Assembly: GCA_958366705.1 (NCBI GenBank)
Contig: CATXCB010000025.1
Location: 1-13,962 of the forward strand
Length of the DNA: 13,962 bases
Source of the DNA: an uncultured bacterium
Lineage (GTDB): Bacteria; Cyanobacteriota; Vampirovibrionia; Gastranaerophilales; Gastranaerophilaceae
Direction: 5' to 3'
Shown one piece after another: positions 7,311-13,962 of the stretch (positions are counted from its first letter, which is position 1; the number at the start of each line of letters is the position of its first letter). The notes under the pieces were generated by a model. That model ran no database searches and was not told where the DNA came from. It was given only the letters and a program-made list of their open reading frames with translations. The translations under genes and the position numbers were made by a program.

Positions 7311-7724
7311 TTAATCACTATCCGTCAAATTATCCACAATTTTATCAATAATGTCTTTATCTATATTTGTCCTTATTTCTATTGTTCGAATAAAACTTTC
7401 AATATTCATCGGTTCTTTTTCTTTTCTTACAACACTTTCAAGTAAGTTTGTAAATTTATATATTCTTGAAGGCTCTATGTTGTGATTATTCTGTAGATCA
7501 ACATTAAAACTTTGAAGCATATATTTGGCTTGTATAAACGTATCTTCTTTGGAAAGACTAAAATGTTCAATAAATTCTTTTCTTTTACCAGACCAGTCTC
7601 CATCTTTTTTCCAACGTTTTATAGTTCTTTCATGTACTCCTATTCTTCTTGCAATTTCAGCAACTGTAATAAATTTTTCAACATACATATTTTCTGCAAT
7701 CGCATAATACTTATCTTTTTTCAC
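7311..7724 (-). CDS. HTH protein resembling a Mu-like terminase small subunit
   Basis: 137 residues with a clear helix-turn-helix near the N-terminus: FITVAEIARRIGVHERTIKR followed by WKKDGDW and KRKEF at about residues 18-50. The RTIxRWKxxGDW ending is typical of the DNA-binding part of phage terminase small subunits (gpP/DUF1804-like in Mu-type phages). The C-terminal 80 residues are helical and acidic, without a known motif. The start is a GTG at 7724 with AGAGGA five bases upstream. The TAA of the transposase upstream lies 9 bp away, overlapping this ribosome-binding site, so the two are co-translated. No terminase large subunit follows, so here it may serve as a transposition accessory or regulator rather than in packaging. 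Confidence 0.65.
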   Translation of the reverse strand: MKKDKYYAIAENMYVEKFITVAEIARRIGVHERTIKRWKKDGDWSGKRKEFIEHFSLSKEDTFIQAKYMLQSFNVDLQNNHNIEPSRIYKFTNLLESVVRKEKEPMNIESFIRTIEIRTNIDKDIIDKIVDNLTDSD

Positions 7725-7733
7725 TTTTTCCTC

Positions 7734-9683
7734 TTAGTTAATATACTTTTTATTTCGTTCTGCTAATATTTTATCGGTTTCATAAAGGTATAAGGTTTCT
7801 TTTGGTTTAGATTCTTCTTGCAAAAATATTGATAAATCAAATTTCCCAAAATCATCTTGTTCTTTCTTTTTCCTTACGGCTTTATCCATATTTGTATTTG
7901 CAATCTTTGAAACTTTAACATCTGTATTGAAATCTTTTTGGGCACTGTTATAAGCTGCTTTGTAATTTTCATATTGTTCTTCAGGAGATATTGTAAGAGT
8001 TTGTTTAATATAGGCCTTGGCAACTTTGCTATTGCGTTTTTTAATAGACATAGCCTCTTTAAATTCTTCTTTAGATACTTTATTTGCATGTAATGCAGCA
8101 ACAGCTTTTACAGCATTCACTGTTCCTATAAATTCATCATTATCGCATCTGAACGCCCAAGCTTCTTTGTAATCTTCTATATCTCTACGTAAATAGACTT
8201 TCAATCCCATTTTTGAAATCATCCAATCAGCCCAATAAGTTATCCCAAGAGTTGTATCTTTTATTCCGTTTCTTCTGATAGTAAAATCTTTTGAAGTTCT
8301 CATACAAAATAGTTTTAGAGCATCTTTTGTAGTTGTAATTTTTTCTTTAAATTCAGAATAGAAAAGTTCATCCGGACATAACCCGTTTAAAGTTTTTCCT
8401 TGAGATGGTCTTTTATTTAAAATATCTAAAATATATTTATCAAAAAGAAGCTTAAAATCTTCAAATTTCATAATTTTTCCGGATTTAATTTCTTTTGCGA
8501 GCTTTTGAGGTCTTTCGACAACATTACCACCTCTATAACCTATAAAATGTTTTGAAAGGATTTCCTTTATCTTCAAAAAATCCATTTCTACAGGTTTAGT
8601 CTGAGCATTATAAGGCAGAGCAAAATGGACTTCTATATTCAATTCTGCCAACATAGACTGAGTTTTTGTTTTGTTGGTTGAAATTTTTATACTTCGACGA
8701 CCACCTGCAAAATCCTTTGAACGGTAATCTTTACCATTATCAATGATAACATCTTTAGGCAGTCCATACTTTTCAGCAGCATAGTAAAAAGATTGGAAAA
8801 TATAATCAGAATTTGGATTTCCTGTTTGTAATATCCAACCGAGCCATTTACCTGATTTATAATCACGCCACACTGTAACCCAAGGAAAAACAACTTTAGT
8901 ATCTGAATCAAAACAGGCAACATCAATTTGAGCATGATCTGATACCCAGACCTCATTACATAAAATATTTGAATAATCTCTTTCTATATATCCGCCATAT
9001 TTTCTATTCCAAGCAGTTTCTCCCATTCGTGCAAGATAAATACTTTGTTTTGGAATTTCTTTATCTAATCGGCGTTTAAAAGCCATATAACTTGGAAATG
9101 TTTCTCTTTTTGCATCAAACATTCTGATAGCATAACCAAGAGTTAAATCCCAACAAGTTCTTATAGATGGTGCTCCTTCAACTAAATACAAATTTTTAAA
9201 GTACTCAAAGAAATTATCAGGAACAGTGGAGCCTGATAAATGTTTGCCGTGTTGTGATAACAAACCGCTTAATCCATACCGAAAGAATCTTCTTCGCATT
9301 TTTATAACAGACGAATAAGATGTGTTTAACCACTTTTCATGTTCTAAATTCCACTTATCTATAAAATCTTTTAAAGCCTCTCCCCTTAATCCTTTTGATG
9401 CATTTATTATTGGTAAATATTTTTCAGCCTGGGCTTTTGCCCAATCGGGAGCTTCTGAATATTTAGTGTTTATAACATCTTCTTTAAGATACTTATCTTG
9501 TGCAAAATCAGGCAACGATTTTAAAAGAAGAAAGTAATGAGTTCTTTTTCCCCGTCTGATAATTTTAAAAGTATAGTAACCTTTCCTACATTGCTTTTTA
9601 AGAGTTTGGATGCTAAGTCCTAAAATTTCAGCAGATTTTTCTATATCTAACCATATATTTGTTTTGTCTTTATTTTCTTTCAT
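7734..9683 (-). CDS. MuA-type DDE transposase (second of two)
   Basis: A DDE recombinase that nicks and joins element ends to target DNA. The ATG at 9683 gives 649 residues and has AAGGAT five bases upstream; an upstream ATG at 9728 adds 15 residues with no such signal. The order is an N-terminal MuA-like winged HTH (IEKSAEILGLSIQTLKKQCR, then YYTFKIIRRGKRTHYFLLL), helical end-binding domains, then a retroviral-integrase-like core. The triad is D249 (VSDHAQID), D315 (VIIDNGKDY) and E366 (NAQTKPVEMDF), all present. A beta-barrel (ITYWADWMISKMGLKVYL) and a basic C-terminal tail follow. It is distinct from the other transposase at 11.5-13.5 kb: the motif contexts differ throughout. It is separated by 451 bp from the gene upstream, so it probably has its own promoter. 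Confidence 0.87.
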   Translation of the reverse strand: MKENKDKTNIWLDIEKSAEILGLSIQTLKKQCRKGYYTFKIIRRGKRTHYFLLLKSLPDFAQDKYLKEDVINTKYSEAPDWAKAQAEKYLPIINASKGLRGEALKDFIDKWNLEHEKWLNTSYSSVIKMRRRFFRYGLSGLLSQHGKHLSGSTVPDNFFEYFKNLYLVEGAPSIRTCWDLTLGYAIRMFDAKRETFPSYMAFKRRLDKEIPKQSIYLARMGETAWNRKYGGYIERDYSNILCNEVWVSDHAQIDVACFDSDTKVVFPWVTVWRDYKSGKWLGWILQTGNPNSDYIFQSFYYAAEKYGLPKDVIIDNGKDYRSKDFAGGRRSIKISTNKTKTQSMLAELNIEVHFALPYNAQTKPVEMDFLKIKEILSKHFIGYRGGNVVERPQKLAKEIKSGKIMKFEDFKLLFDKYILDILNKRPSQGKTLNGLCPDELFYSEFKEKITTTKDALKLFCMRTSKDFTIRRNGIKDTTLGITYWADWMISKMGLKVYLRRDIEDYKEAWAFRCDNDEFIGTVNAVKAVAALHANKVSKEEFKEAMSIKKRNSKVAKAYIKQTLTISPEEQYENYKAAYNSAQKDFNTDVKVSKIANTNMDKAVRKKKEQDDFGKFDLSIFLQEESKPKETLYLYETDKILAERNKKYIN

Positions 9684-9829
9684 AAATATCCTTATTTTAG
9701 CGTTATTAAAATCTCTTTTAAAGCCCACTTAACATTCCGACATAAAATTTGTGACAATTTTAAAAGCTAAAATGCAGTAATAATAAGATTTTTTAAAAAT
9801 GCTATTTTTACAATATTCACCTCTAACAC

Positions 9830-9867
9830 TTTATCTATCTGCTTTATAAAAAAGACAAATATTTGTC
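9830..9867 (-). promoter_or_regulatory. Palindromic operator-like site with possible promoter for the second transposase
   Basis: GACAAATATTTGTC (9854-9867) is a perfect 14-bp palindrome, the size of a repressor operator. On the minus strand it ends in TTGTCT, which is followed 17 bp later by GATAAA (9830-9835), a poor but possible -35/-10 pair. A dimeric repressor at the palindrome would then cover the -35 box. The HTH protein encoded downstream is one candidate binder. The promoter call is weak; the palindrome itself is certain. Confidence 0.3.
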
Positions 9868-9984
9868 CTGTTTTTTACGAAGAAATATGAAGTGGTCTTG
9901 ACGAAATTTGTATTTGTATATAATAGCTACCAAATTTTATTATATTTACTTCTACAGAATAATAAACAGGTAACAAATTGCAGT

Positions 9985-10000
9985 CGGGGAAATTTCCCCG
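9985..10000. repeat. 16-bp perfect palindrome
   Basis: CGGGGAAATTTCCCCG reads the same on both strands and stands out as GC-rich arms in AT-rich DNA. No run of T follows on either strand, so it is not an obvious terminator. The half-motif TCGGGGAAA recurs at 10107-10115. A binding site for a dimeric protein is the simplest reading. Confidence 0.6.
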
Positions 10001-10134
10001 CAAGTAAACTTCAAAATCCGCTCTATACTTAAAAAAATATTTTCAAGAAATAAGTATAAACACTCCAAAATACTCGTTGCCAAAGGAATACAACCCAAAA
10101 ATAAAATCGGGGAAAAGTTTATGAAGTTCTATTA

Positions 10135-10800
10135 CTAAAAACCGGCTAACATTTTTAAGTCATAATACAAATCCTTAAACTCTCTTTTTCTTCGCCATAA
10201 GGTTTCTGCTATTTTATAGTTCAAATTAGTAGCCATTTTATTATGTGTTAAATTTCTTGAAAGATAACAATAAATAGTTGTAAATTCTGCTTTTTGTTCT
10301 GGAGAAAAGGTTTTATCCTCAGATGATTTTAAAAGATTTTCAGATACAAAAATTTGATTGCAGTATAGGTATAAATATACTTCTTGATTAAAAAACTTTC
10401 TATGACGTGCTTTTTGTGGATATTTTAAATAGTAAAAATCTAATTTTTGTTTTTGCCTTTGGTAAATCAAAGTTCTGAATATTGTATAAAAGCTTTGAAT
10501 TTGGTTTTCACCAATATTTGCAATATTAGATGCTTTTATCGAATTTATGTTTTCACAAAAACACCTTAATACAATATCATTTATTATTGCAGGGTATGTT
10601 TTAAATATAGAATATTTTTGAACTGAAAGTTTACTTTTTTGAAACAAATATTCATTTTCTTGCTTTATTAATTTATTTTCATCAACAAATTTTGACAATA
10701 TCGGTAAAAGTTCTGCTTTAGGGATTTCAGATAAAATTTCTAAATTTTCAAGCGTAAATTTGTTGAGCCTTTTGCAAAGTTTCAATATTTGTTCTTCCAT
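10135..10800 (-). CDS. Uncharacterised protein, 221 residues, third gene of the transposition operon
   Basis: I do not recognise this family. Residues 1-55 (MEEQILKLCKRLNKFTLENL, then LSEIPKAELLPILSKFVDEN and KLIKQENEYLF) look like a winged-helix domain. The rest is helical, basic and Tyr-rich (YTIFRTLIYQRQKQKLDFYY, ARHRKFFNQEVYLYLYCN) and ends in a basic NYKIAETLWRRKREFKDLYY. There are no Cys pairs like the zinc fingers of TniQ/TnsD, so it is not an evident TniQ. Its ATG lies 53 bp inside the end of the ATPase gene in another frame, with GGAAA upstream, so translation is probably coupled. The position after transposase and ATPase suggests an accessory in target choice or regulation. Confidence 0.7.
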   Translation of the reverse strand: MEEQILKLCKRLNKFTLENLEILSEIPKAELLPILSKFVDENKLIKQENEYLFQKSKLSVQKYSIFKTYPAIINDIVLRCFCENINSIKASNIANIGENQIQSFYTIFRTLIYQRQKQKLDFYYLKYPQKARHRKFFNQEVYLYLYCNQIFVSENLLKSSEDKTFSPEQKAEFTTIYCYLSRNLTHNKMATNLNYKIAETLWRRKREFKDLYYDLKMLAGF

Positions 10801-11476
10801 ATAGCAGTTTCCTTAAAATATTTTCATCAATCTGTTTTAATTGATTTGTAATAGCAAGTTTTTCTATTTTATTTATCAATTTAACAATTTGTCTAAATTG
10901 GTTAACTCTTGTTGCAAGATATTCTATACCATCAGGTGTAAAAGGGATTTGCGTTAATTCATTCAAGATCTGTTTCACATCTTCAAAATCATATCGTTCA
11001 AACTTAAATGACTTATAAATCCTGTCTATAATATGAGGATATCTTGAAAGTTTTTTATCAATGTTGCCCATTCCAACAAGCACTAAAGGACAAGAAGTTG
11101 TATCATACAAATCTCTCAGTGTTTCTATTGTATTTCTTTCAAGCAAGTAATCTACTTCGTCAATTATTATAGGTTTTGGATTTTCTTTAAGTTTCTTCTC
11201 TATTAAATTAAAAGTTTCCTGAATATGCCAAAACGGTTCTTCTCCTAATTCTTCTGCAATTTCAGATAACAGCCACCGACTTGTCATACCTTGGTTTGCT
11301 CTTACATATATGCAATCATTTTTAAAAGTCCACCACTTTATAGTTTCTGATTTTCCGAGTCCATATTCTCCATAAACAAGAATAATTTTAGGTATATTAT
11401 TAGGTAGTTGTTTTACCTCCTCCATTAATGATACAAAGTTTTTGACGTTCTTTGTTTTTACAAATACTTTATTCAT
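10748..11476 (-). CDS. MuB/TnsC-like AAA+ ATPase
   Basis: A transposition ATPase of 242 residues that, by family, binds target DNA and activates the transposase. The AAA+ motifs are Walker A GEYGLGKSE (about 36-44), Walker B KPIIIDEVDYL (D106, E107), a sensor-1 strand LVLVGMGN (131-138) and a likely arginine finger in HIIDRIYKSF. It is shorter than MuB (about 312) and lacks an N-terminal DNA-binding domain, so it resembles a minimal TnsC/IstB-size ATPase. The ATG at 11476 has AAGGAG eight bases upstream, which overlaps the transposase stop (11 bp gap). Its stop is TGA, and the next gene starts 53 bp before it. The order transposase then ATPase is the same as MuA-MuB. Confidence 0.88.
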   Translation of the reverse strand: MNKVFVKTKNVKNFVSLMEEVKQLPNNIPKIILVYGEYGLGKSETIKWWTFKNDCIYVRANQGMTSRWLLSEIAEELGEEPFWHIQETFNLIEKKLKENPKPIIIDEVDYLLERNTIETLRDLYDTTSCPLVLVGMGNIDKKLSRYPHIIDRIYKSFKFERYDFEDVKQILNELTQIPFTPDGIEYLATRVNQFRQIVKLINKIEKLAITNQLKQIDENILRKLLYGRTNIETLQKAQQIYA

Positions 11477-11487
11477 CTTTATACTCC

Positions 11488-13500
11488 TTATTGGTCAAAT
11501 ACATTTTTCTCATTATGTTCGCAATCTGCGTATAAATTAGTATATTCATTACTATTTAAATACCTCTCAAGCCATTTTCTTTGTTCAGGATTGGTACAAC
11601 CGTATTTCATTAACCATTCATATTTTTCATAATCAGCGTTAAATACTGGAATATTCATTTGCTGTTCCCGAAAGTTTAATTTGCGTTTTAGTGGTGTTTT
11701 AGTCTGTTCAAATTTTTCAATTTCAATAACTTCTCCCTGTTCAATCTCTATAGCTTCTGCTTTTTCTTTAGGGAAATACTTTAAGAACTCTTTTTTAACT
11801 CTCTTAAATCTGCGTTGCTGTTTTTGTATTTGTTGCTTAAATTGTTCCATATCTTTTACTGTTCCTAAATGATTTGCCATTGGATGAACTTTTTCAACTT
11901 GTCTTGCGATACATAAAAATTCACCTTTTATTGAATACACAAGGACTTTTGAAAGGTCAAACAAACTGTATTTTATAAATACTTTTTCTCTTAAATCCAA
12001 TAAATAATCACTCCTATAATGCATTCCAAGAAATGTTATTCCATGCTTATTTATTGTCCTTGCTTCTGTTTTCATCATAAGGTCGTTCAAAATACTTTTA
12101 TCAATGTTCTCTTTTGAAATATCATTTAACATCTCTTGAATAGTTTTTGAACGGTTATTAGGACAAGGTTTTGAATTATGGTAATCGAGCCAGCAATCAA
12201 TGTATTTTATTAATTCTTGTATAGTTGGAATGTAATTATTGGAGAGTTTTTTATGCATCTCTCTATGCAATTTTTCTCCTCGTTTCAACCAAGCAGGTTT
12301 ATTTTCAATACTTGTTCCTATATAACTTGTCATCATTTTTTCAAACTCTTCTTGAAATTCAAGGAAGAATCTTTCAATAACTTTTGCTCTTGCATTATAT
12401 GGTTTTGCAAAAACTGATTTTATTCCAAGTTTTGCATAAATTCCATTAAATCCTGCTTCATCAAAATCTATATTTTGGAAATATTTTGCTTTAAATGCTT
12501 TTCCGTTATCTTGATAAACTACCTTTGGAATCAGACCAAGATTTAAAATAGAATTTCTTAATGCACTTGCTATGCATTGAGTATTTTCACTCATCATAAT
12601 TTCATATCCGACTAATGCTGTTGATTTCCAATCTAAAAAGCCGACCAAAGTTGCTCTGGTCGGCTTTCCTGTAAATGGATTAATTATTTGAAAATTAAGA
12701 ACATGTCCATCAGCTATCAAAACATCTCCTACTTCAATTTTAGAAATATCTCGTTCTATATATGGCTCAATTTTATCGTGATATGCTTTTTCACCTTCTC
12801 TAAATAAAATCCACTTTGAATAATTGTTTTTCTTAAAATTCTCTGCAAATCTTCTGAATGTTAGATTACAAGGAATATTTTCATATCCTCGCTTTTCAAG
12901 AATATGTTTTGTTAAATTTATAGCTTTTCCGATACTAAATTTATTGGAGTGTAACAAATATTTTAAAAATATCTGTTTCATTTCCTCATTCAAAATCGTA
13001 TTATATTCACCTTGTTTATTAGTTTTGCGTTTTTGTAATAGCCCGTCCGTTCCATAATTGTCAAACATCTTAACCCAACGATGAAGTGTACCTATCGAAA
13101 TTGAACCAACAAACTTATATATTTGTGGCAAATACATTCCACTGTTATATAAATCTAAAAATACTGAATCAGCCTCTTTTTTAGTCGAATATTTTTTACG
13201 AATATTATACAAGGCAGTTACTATATCCACTCTTGCAAGTGCTGTTAATCTTGCATTTTCTGATACAAAATTCACCTTGTTTTCAAACGGAATAATTGAT
13301 GTTGTTTTTAATTCTTCTTTATCTAATCTATCTTGTATATCAGGCTCTAATGAAGAATAAAGAATTTCATACGATTTTCCGCCTCTTACTTCAACTTCTC
13401 TTGCAATATATTTACCTTGGTTGATTGCAAGTCTTATAGCTCGGGTACTTTTTAAGCCTTTTAATTCTGCAATTTTATTAATACTTATATAATCGTCCAT
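11488..13500 (-). CDS. MuA-type DDE transposase (first of two)
   Basis: 670 residues. The N-terminus is a MuA-like HTH (DYISINKIAELKGLKSTRAI, then GGKSYEILYSSLEPDIQDRL), as in Mu-type phage transposases. A second HTH follows (SIGTLHRWVKMFDNYGTDGL, about 135-155). The catalytic core has D264 (IADGHVLNF), D331 (VVYQDNGKAF) and E376 (NARAKVIERFF), a complete DDE triad. A beta-barrel segment (about 490-540, with HYRSDYLLDLREKVFIKYS) precedes a charged tail with PVFNADYEKYEWLMKYG, the region that in such proteins contacts the ATPase. The ATG at 13500 fits the domain start; no strong ribosome-binding site precedes it. It heads the ATPase operon and faces the candidate right end array, as MuA and TnsB usually do. 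Confidence 0.9.
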   Translation of the reverse strand: MDDYISINKIAELKGLKSTRAIRLAINQGKYIAREVEVRGGKSYEILYSSLEPDIQDRLDKEELKTTSIIPFENKVNFVSENARLTALARVDIVTALYNIRKKYSTKKEADSVFLDLYNSGMYLPQIYKFVGSISIGTLHRWVKMFDNYGTDGLLQKRKTNKQGEYNTILNEEMKQIFLKYLLHSNKFSIGKAINLTKHILEKRGYENIPCNLTFRRFAENFKKNNYSKWILFREGEKAYHDKIEPYIERDISKIEVGDVLIADGHVLNFQIINPFTGKPTRATLVGFLDWKSTALVGYEIMMSENTQCIASALRNSILNLGLIPKVVYQDNGKAFKAKYFQNIDFDEAGFNGIYAKLGIKSVFAKPYNARAKVIERFFLEFQEEFEKMMTSYIGTSIENKPAWLKRGEKLHREMHKKLSNNYIPTIQELIKYIDCWLDYHNSKPCPNNRSKTIQEMLNDISKENIDKSILNDLMMKTEARTINKHGITFLGMHYRSDYLLDLREKVFIKYSLFDLSKVLVYSIKGEFLCIARQVEKVHPMANHLGTVKDMEQFKQQIQKQQRRFKRVKKEFLKYFPKEKAEAIEIEQGEVIEIEKFEQTKTPLKRKLNFREQQMNIPVFNADYEKYEWLMKYGCTNPEQRKWLERYLNSNEYTNLYADCEHNEKNVFDQ

Positions 13501-13612
13501 ACATACAGATTAACTCTAAAGTCGGAAAGGTGTTCCTTTTTTCCTTCTTTTGTATCATTAGGACATAATTTTATTCAATAGAGGAACCGGACTTTATTTA
13601 CTTCAAATGTCA

Positions 13613-13630
13613 AATAATCGTTTTATCCGT
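13613..13630 (+). repeat. 18-bp direct repeat, copy 1
   Basis: AATAATCGTTTTATCCGT. It matches 13802-13819 at 16 of 18 positions in the same orientation. Its inner 11 bp (TAATCGTTTTA, 13615-13625) also recur exactly inverted at 13750-13760. It is probably one of several binding sites of the adjacent transposase. Confidence 0.6.
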
Positions 13631-13682
13631 ACAAATTAGATTATGAGGACGAAATAGGCTATAACATTGATTTTAAAATAGA

Positions 13683-13703
13683 AAAATTAAGACAATTCTT
13701 GGA
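13683..13703 (-). repeat. 21-bp inverted repeat, right copy
   Basis: On the minus strand it begins TCCAAGAATTGTCTTAAT and matches 6534-6554 at 18 of 21 positions, in opposite orientation. Together the pair brackets all the transposition genes, which is the main reason for proposing one element. Confidence 0.45.
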
Positions 13704-13749
13704 CAGTAATCGGACAATGATGACCAAGAAAAGACCGTTTTGTAACATG

Positions 13750-13760
13750 TAAAACGATTA
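13750..13760 (-). repeat. 11-bp inverted copy of the end-site core
   Basis: TAAAACGATTA, the exact reverse complement of 13615-13625. It sits between the two direct copies, so the array has sites in both orientations, as seen at ends bound by Mu/Tn7-type transposases. Confidence 0.5.
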
Positions 13761-13801
13761 CTTCCGACCGCTAAAGCTTAAACACAAAGCCAACTTTGAC
13801 G

Positions 13802-13819
13802 AATAATCTTTTTATGCGT
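13802..13819 (+). repeat. 18-bp direct repeat, copy 2
   Basis: AATAATCTTTTTATGCGT, 16 of 18 identical to 13613-13630. It is the outermost site seen on this side and lies about 50 bp from the tRNA terminator. Confidence 0.6.
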
Positions 13820-13866
13820 TCAGATAAAATGTCCCGTTAAATTACAATTTTCAACATAGTAAACAC

Positions 13867-13896
13867 AAAAAAAGAGCCTTTGCTGGCTCTTTTAAA
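13867..13896 (-). terminator. Rho-independent terminator of the tRNA-Ser gene
   Basis: A 9-bp perfect stem AAAAGAGCC (13870-13878) / GGCTCTTTT (13885-13893) with a 6-base loop. On the minus strand it is followed by seven T. It lies a few bases beyond the 3' end of the tRNA and fits its terminator. Confidence 0.85.
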
Positions 13897-13900
13897 ATTA

Positions 13901-13962
13901 GGAGGAGGTGGGATTCGAACCCACGGAACGCTCGCACGTTCGACGGTTTTCAAGACCGCTCC
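13901..13962 (-). tRNA. tRNA-Ser (anticodon UGA), 5' part beyond window
   Basis: Reading the minus strand, the anticodon stem GCGGT/ACCGT encloses the loop CTTGAAA (anticodon TGA, reads UCA). A long variable arm follows with stem GAACG/CGTTC, the class II mark of Ser. Then comes the T arm GTGGG-TTCGAAT-CCCAC and the 3' acceptor strand CTCCTCC. The D arm and 5' acceptor lie outside the window. The base after the acceptor is T where tRNA-Ser usually has G, and no CCA is encoded, so CCA must be added by enzyme. Confidence 0.93.

Larger units (their letters stand above)
9684..10134. other. Intergenic region with two perfect palindromes
   Basis: No gene is supported in these 451 bp. It separates the two transposase transcription blocks and holds the 14-bp palindrome at 9854-9867 and the 16-bp palindrome at 9985-10000. 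A second TCGGGGAAA copy lies at 10107-10115, and an 8-bp inverted repeat TATACTTA/TAAGTATA at 10024-10031 and 10051-10058. A plus-strand TTGACG/TATAAT pair (9898-9924, 15-bp spacer) drives no visible gene. I see no copies of the element-end motifs here, which argues against an element boundary at this point. Confidence 0.5.
13501..13866. other. Candidate right end of the mobile element (transposase-site array)
   Basis: A gene-free 366 bp upstream of the first transposase, dense in related short sites with a TAATCG core. These are 13613-13630, 13706-13712 (GTAATCG), 13750-13760 (inverted) and 13802-13819. It also holds the right copy of the 21-bp inverted repeat (13683-13703) and small inverted repeats TTCTTGG/CCAAGAA (13696-13702 and 13724-13730) and CGTTTT/AAAACG (13736-13741 and 13751-13756). 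This is the layout of multi-site transposon ends in the Mu/Tn7 superfamily. The outer boundary should lie between about 13820 and 13866, just before the tRNA terminator, but I cannot fix it. Confidence 0.5.

Noticed and set aside
7512..7766. Plus-strand ORFs opposite the HTH and transposase genes
   Set aside because: They are shadows of the minus-strand coding frames, Phe/Ser-rich with no start signals.
10024..10058. TATACTTA/TAAGTATA hairpin as terminator of the 221-residue gene
   Set aside because: The loop is 19 bases and no T run follows the stem on the minus strand.
9684..13866. CRISPR-associated transposon (CAST)
   Set aside because: There is a transposase and an ATPase next to a tRNA, but no cas gene, no repeat-spacer array and no evident TniQ with zinc fingers.
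13901..13962. Selenocysteine tRNA
   Set aside because: The anticodon is TGA (Ser UCA), not TCA, and the variable arm fits an ordinary tRNA-Ser.

Overview
The window is AT-rich DNA from a Gram-negative-type bacterium: it carries a type I secretion cassette that needs an outer membrane. Ordinary genes use TGG for Trp, and TGA is a normal stop. I cannot fix the species. A low-GC host-associated bacterium, for example a gut Gastranaerophilales-like lineage, would fit, but that is inference only.

Layout. (1) 1-3833, plus strand: the 3' end of an RTX-like calcium-binding secreted protein, then its exporter ATPase (HlyB type with a dead C39 domain) and membrane-fusion protein (HlyD type). The three are tightly packed and form one operon. 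(2) 3844-4244, minus strand: a broken gene for a Mu-like virion morphogenesis protein (gpG type), an old prophage scrap. (3) 4655-6417, plus strand: a graveyard of DNA-defence genes. It holds a fragment of a nuclease-like protein with a GGxGDKGRDV...WDNYQ motif, joined abruptly near 4890 to the second half of a DpnA/HinfI-like adenine methyltransferase. A frameshifted DpnI-family restriction enzyme starts 2 bp after that, followed by a small intact ORF and a short remnant. (4) About 6430-13830: a probable single mobile element of about 7.4 kb. It holds three small plus-strand genes and, on the minus strand, a MuA-type DDE transposase, a MuB/TnsC-like ATPase, an unknown 221-residue protein, a second and different MuA-type DDE transposase, and a terminase-small-subunit-like HTH protein. 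Both flanks carry related short repeats, including a 21-bp inverted pair with 18 matches, as expected of transposase-binding arrays. (5) 13867-13962, minus strand: a tRNA-Ser(UGA), cut by the window edge, with its terminator.

How it fits together. The secretion operon is probably functional if TolC is supplied elsewhere. The methyltransferase and DpnI genes are broken as read. The transposition genes are all open, with complete DDE triads and Walker motifs, so the element may be active. The most unusual points are two divergent MuA-type transposases inside one apparent element beside a tRNA gene, and a DpnA-like methylase next to a DpnI-like nuclease, which normally belong to mutually exclusive systems.
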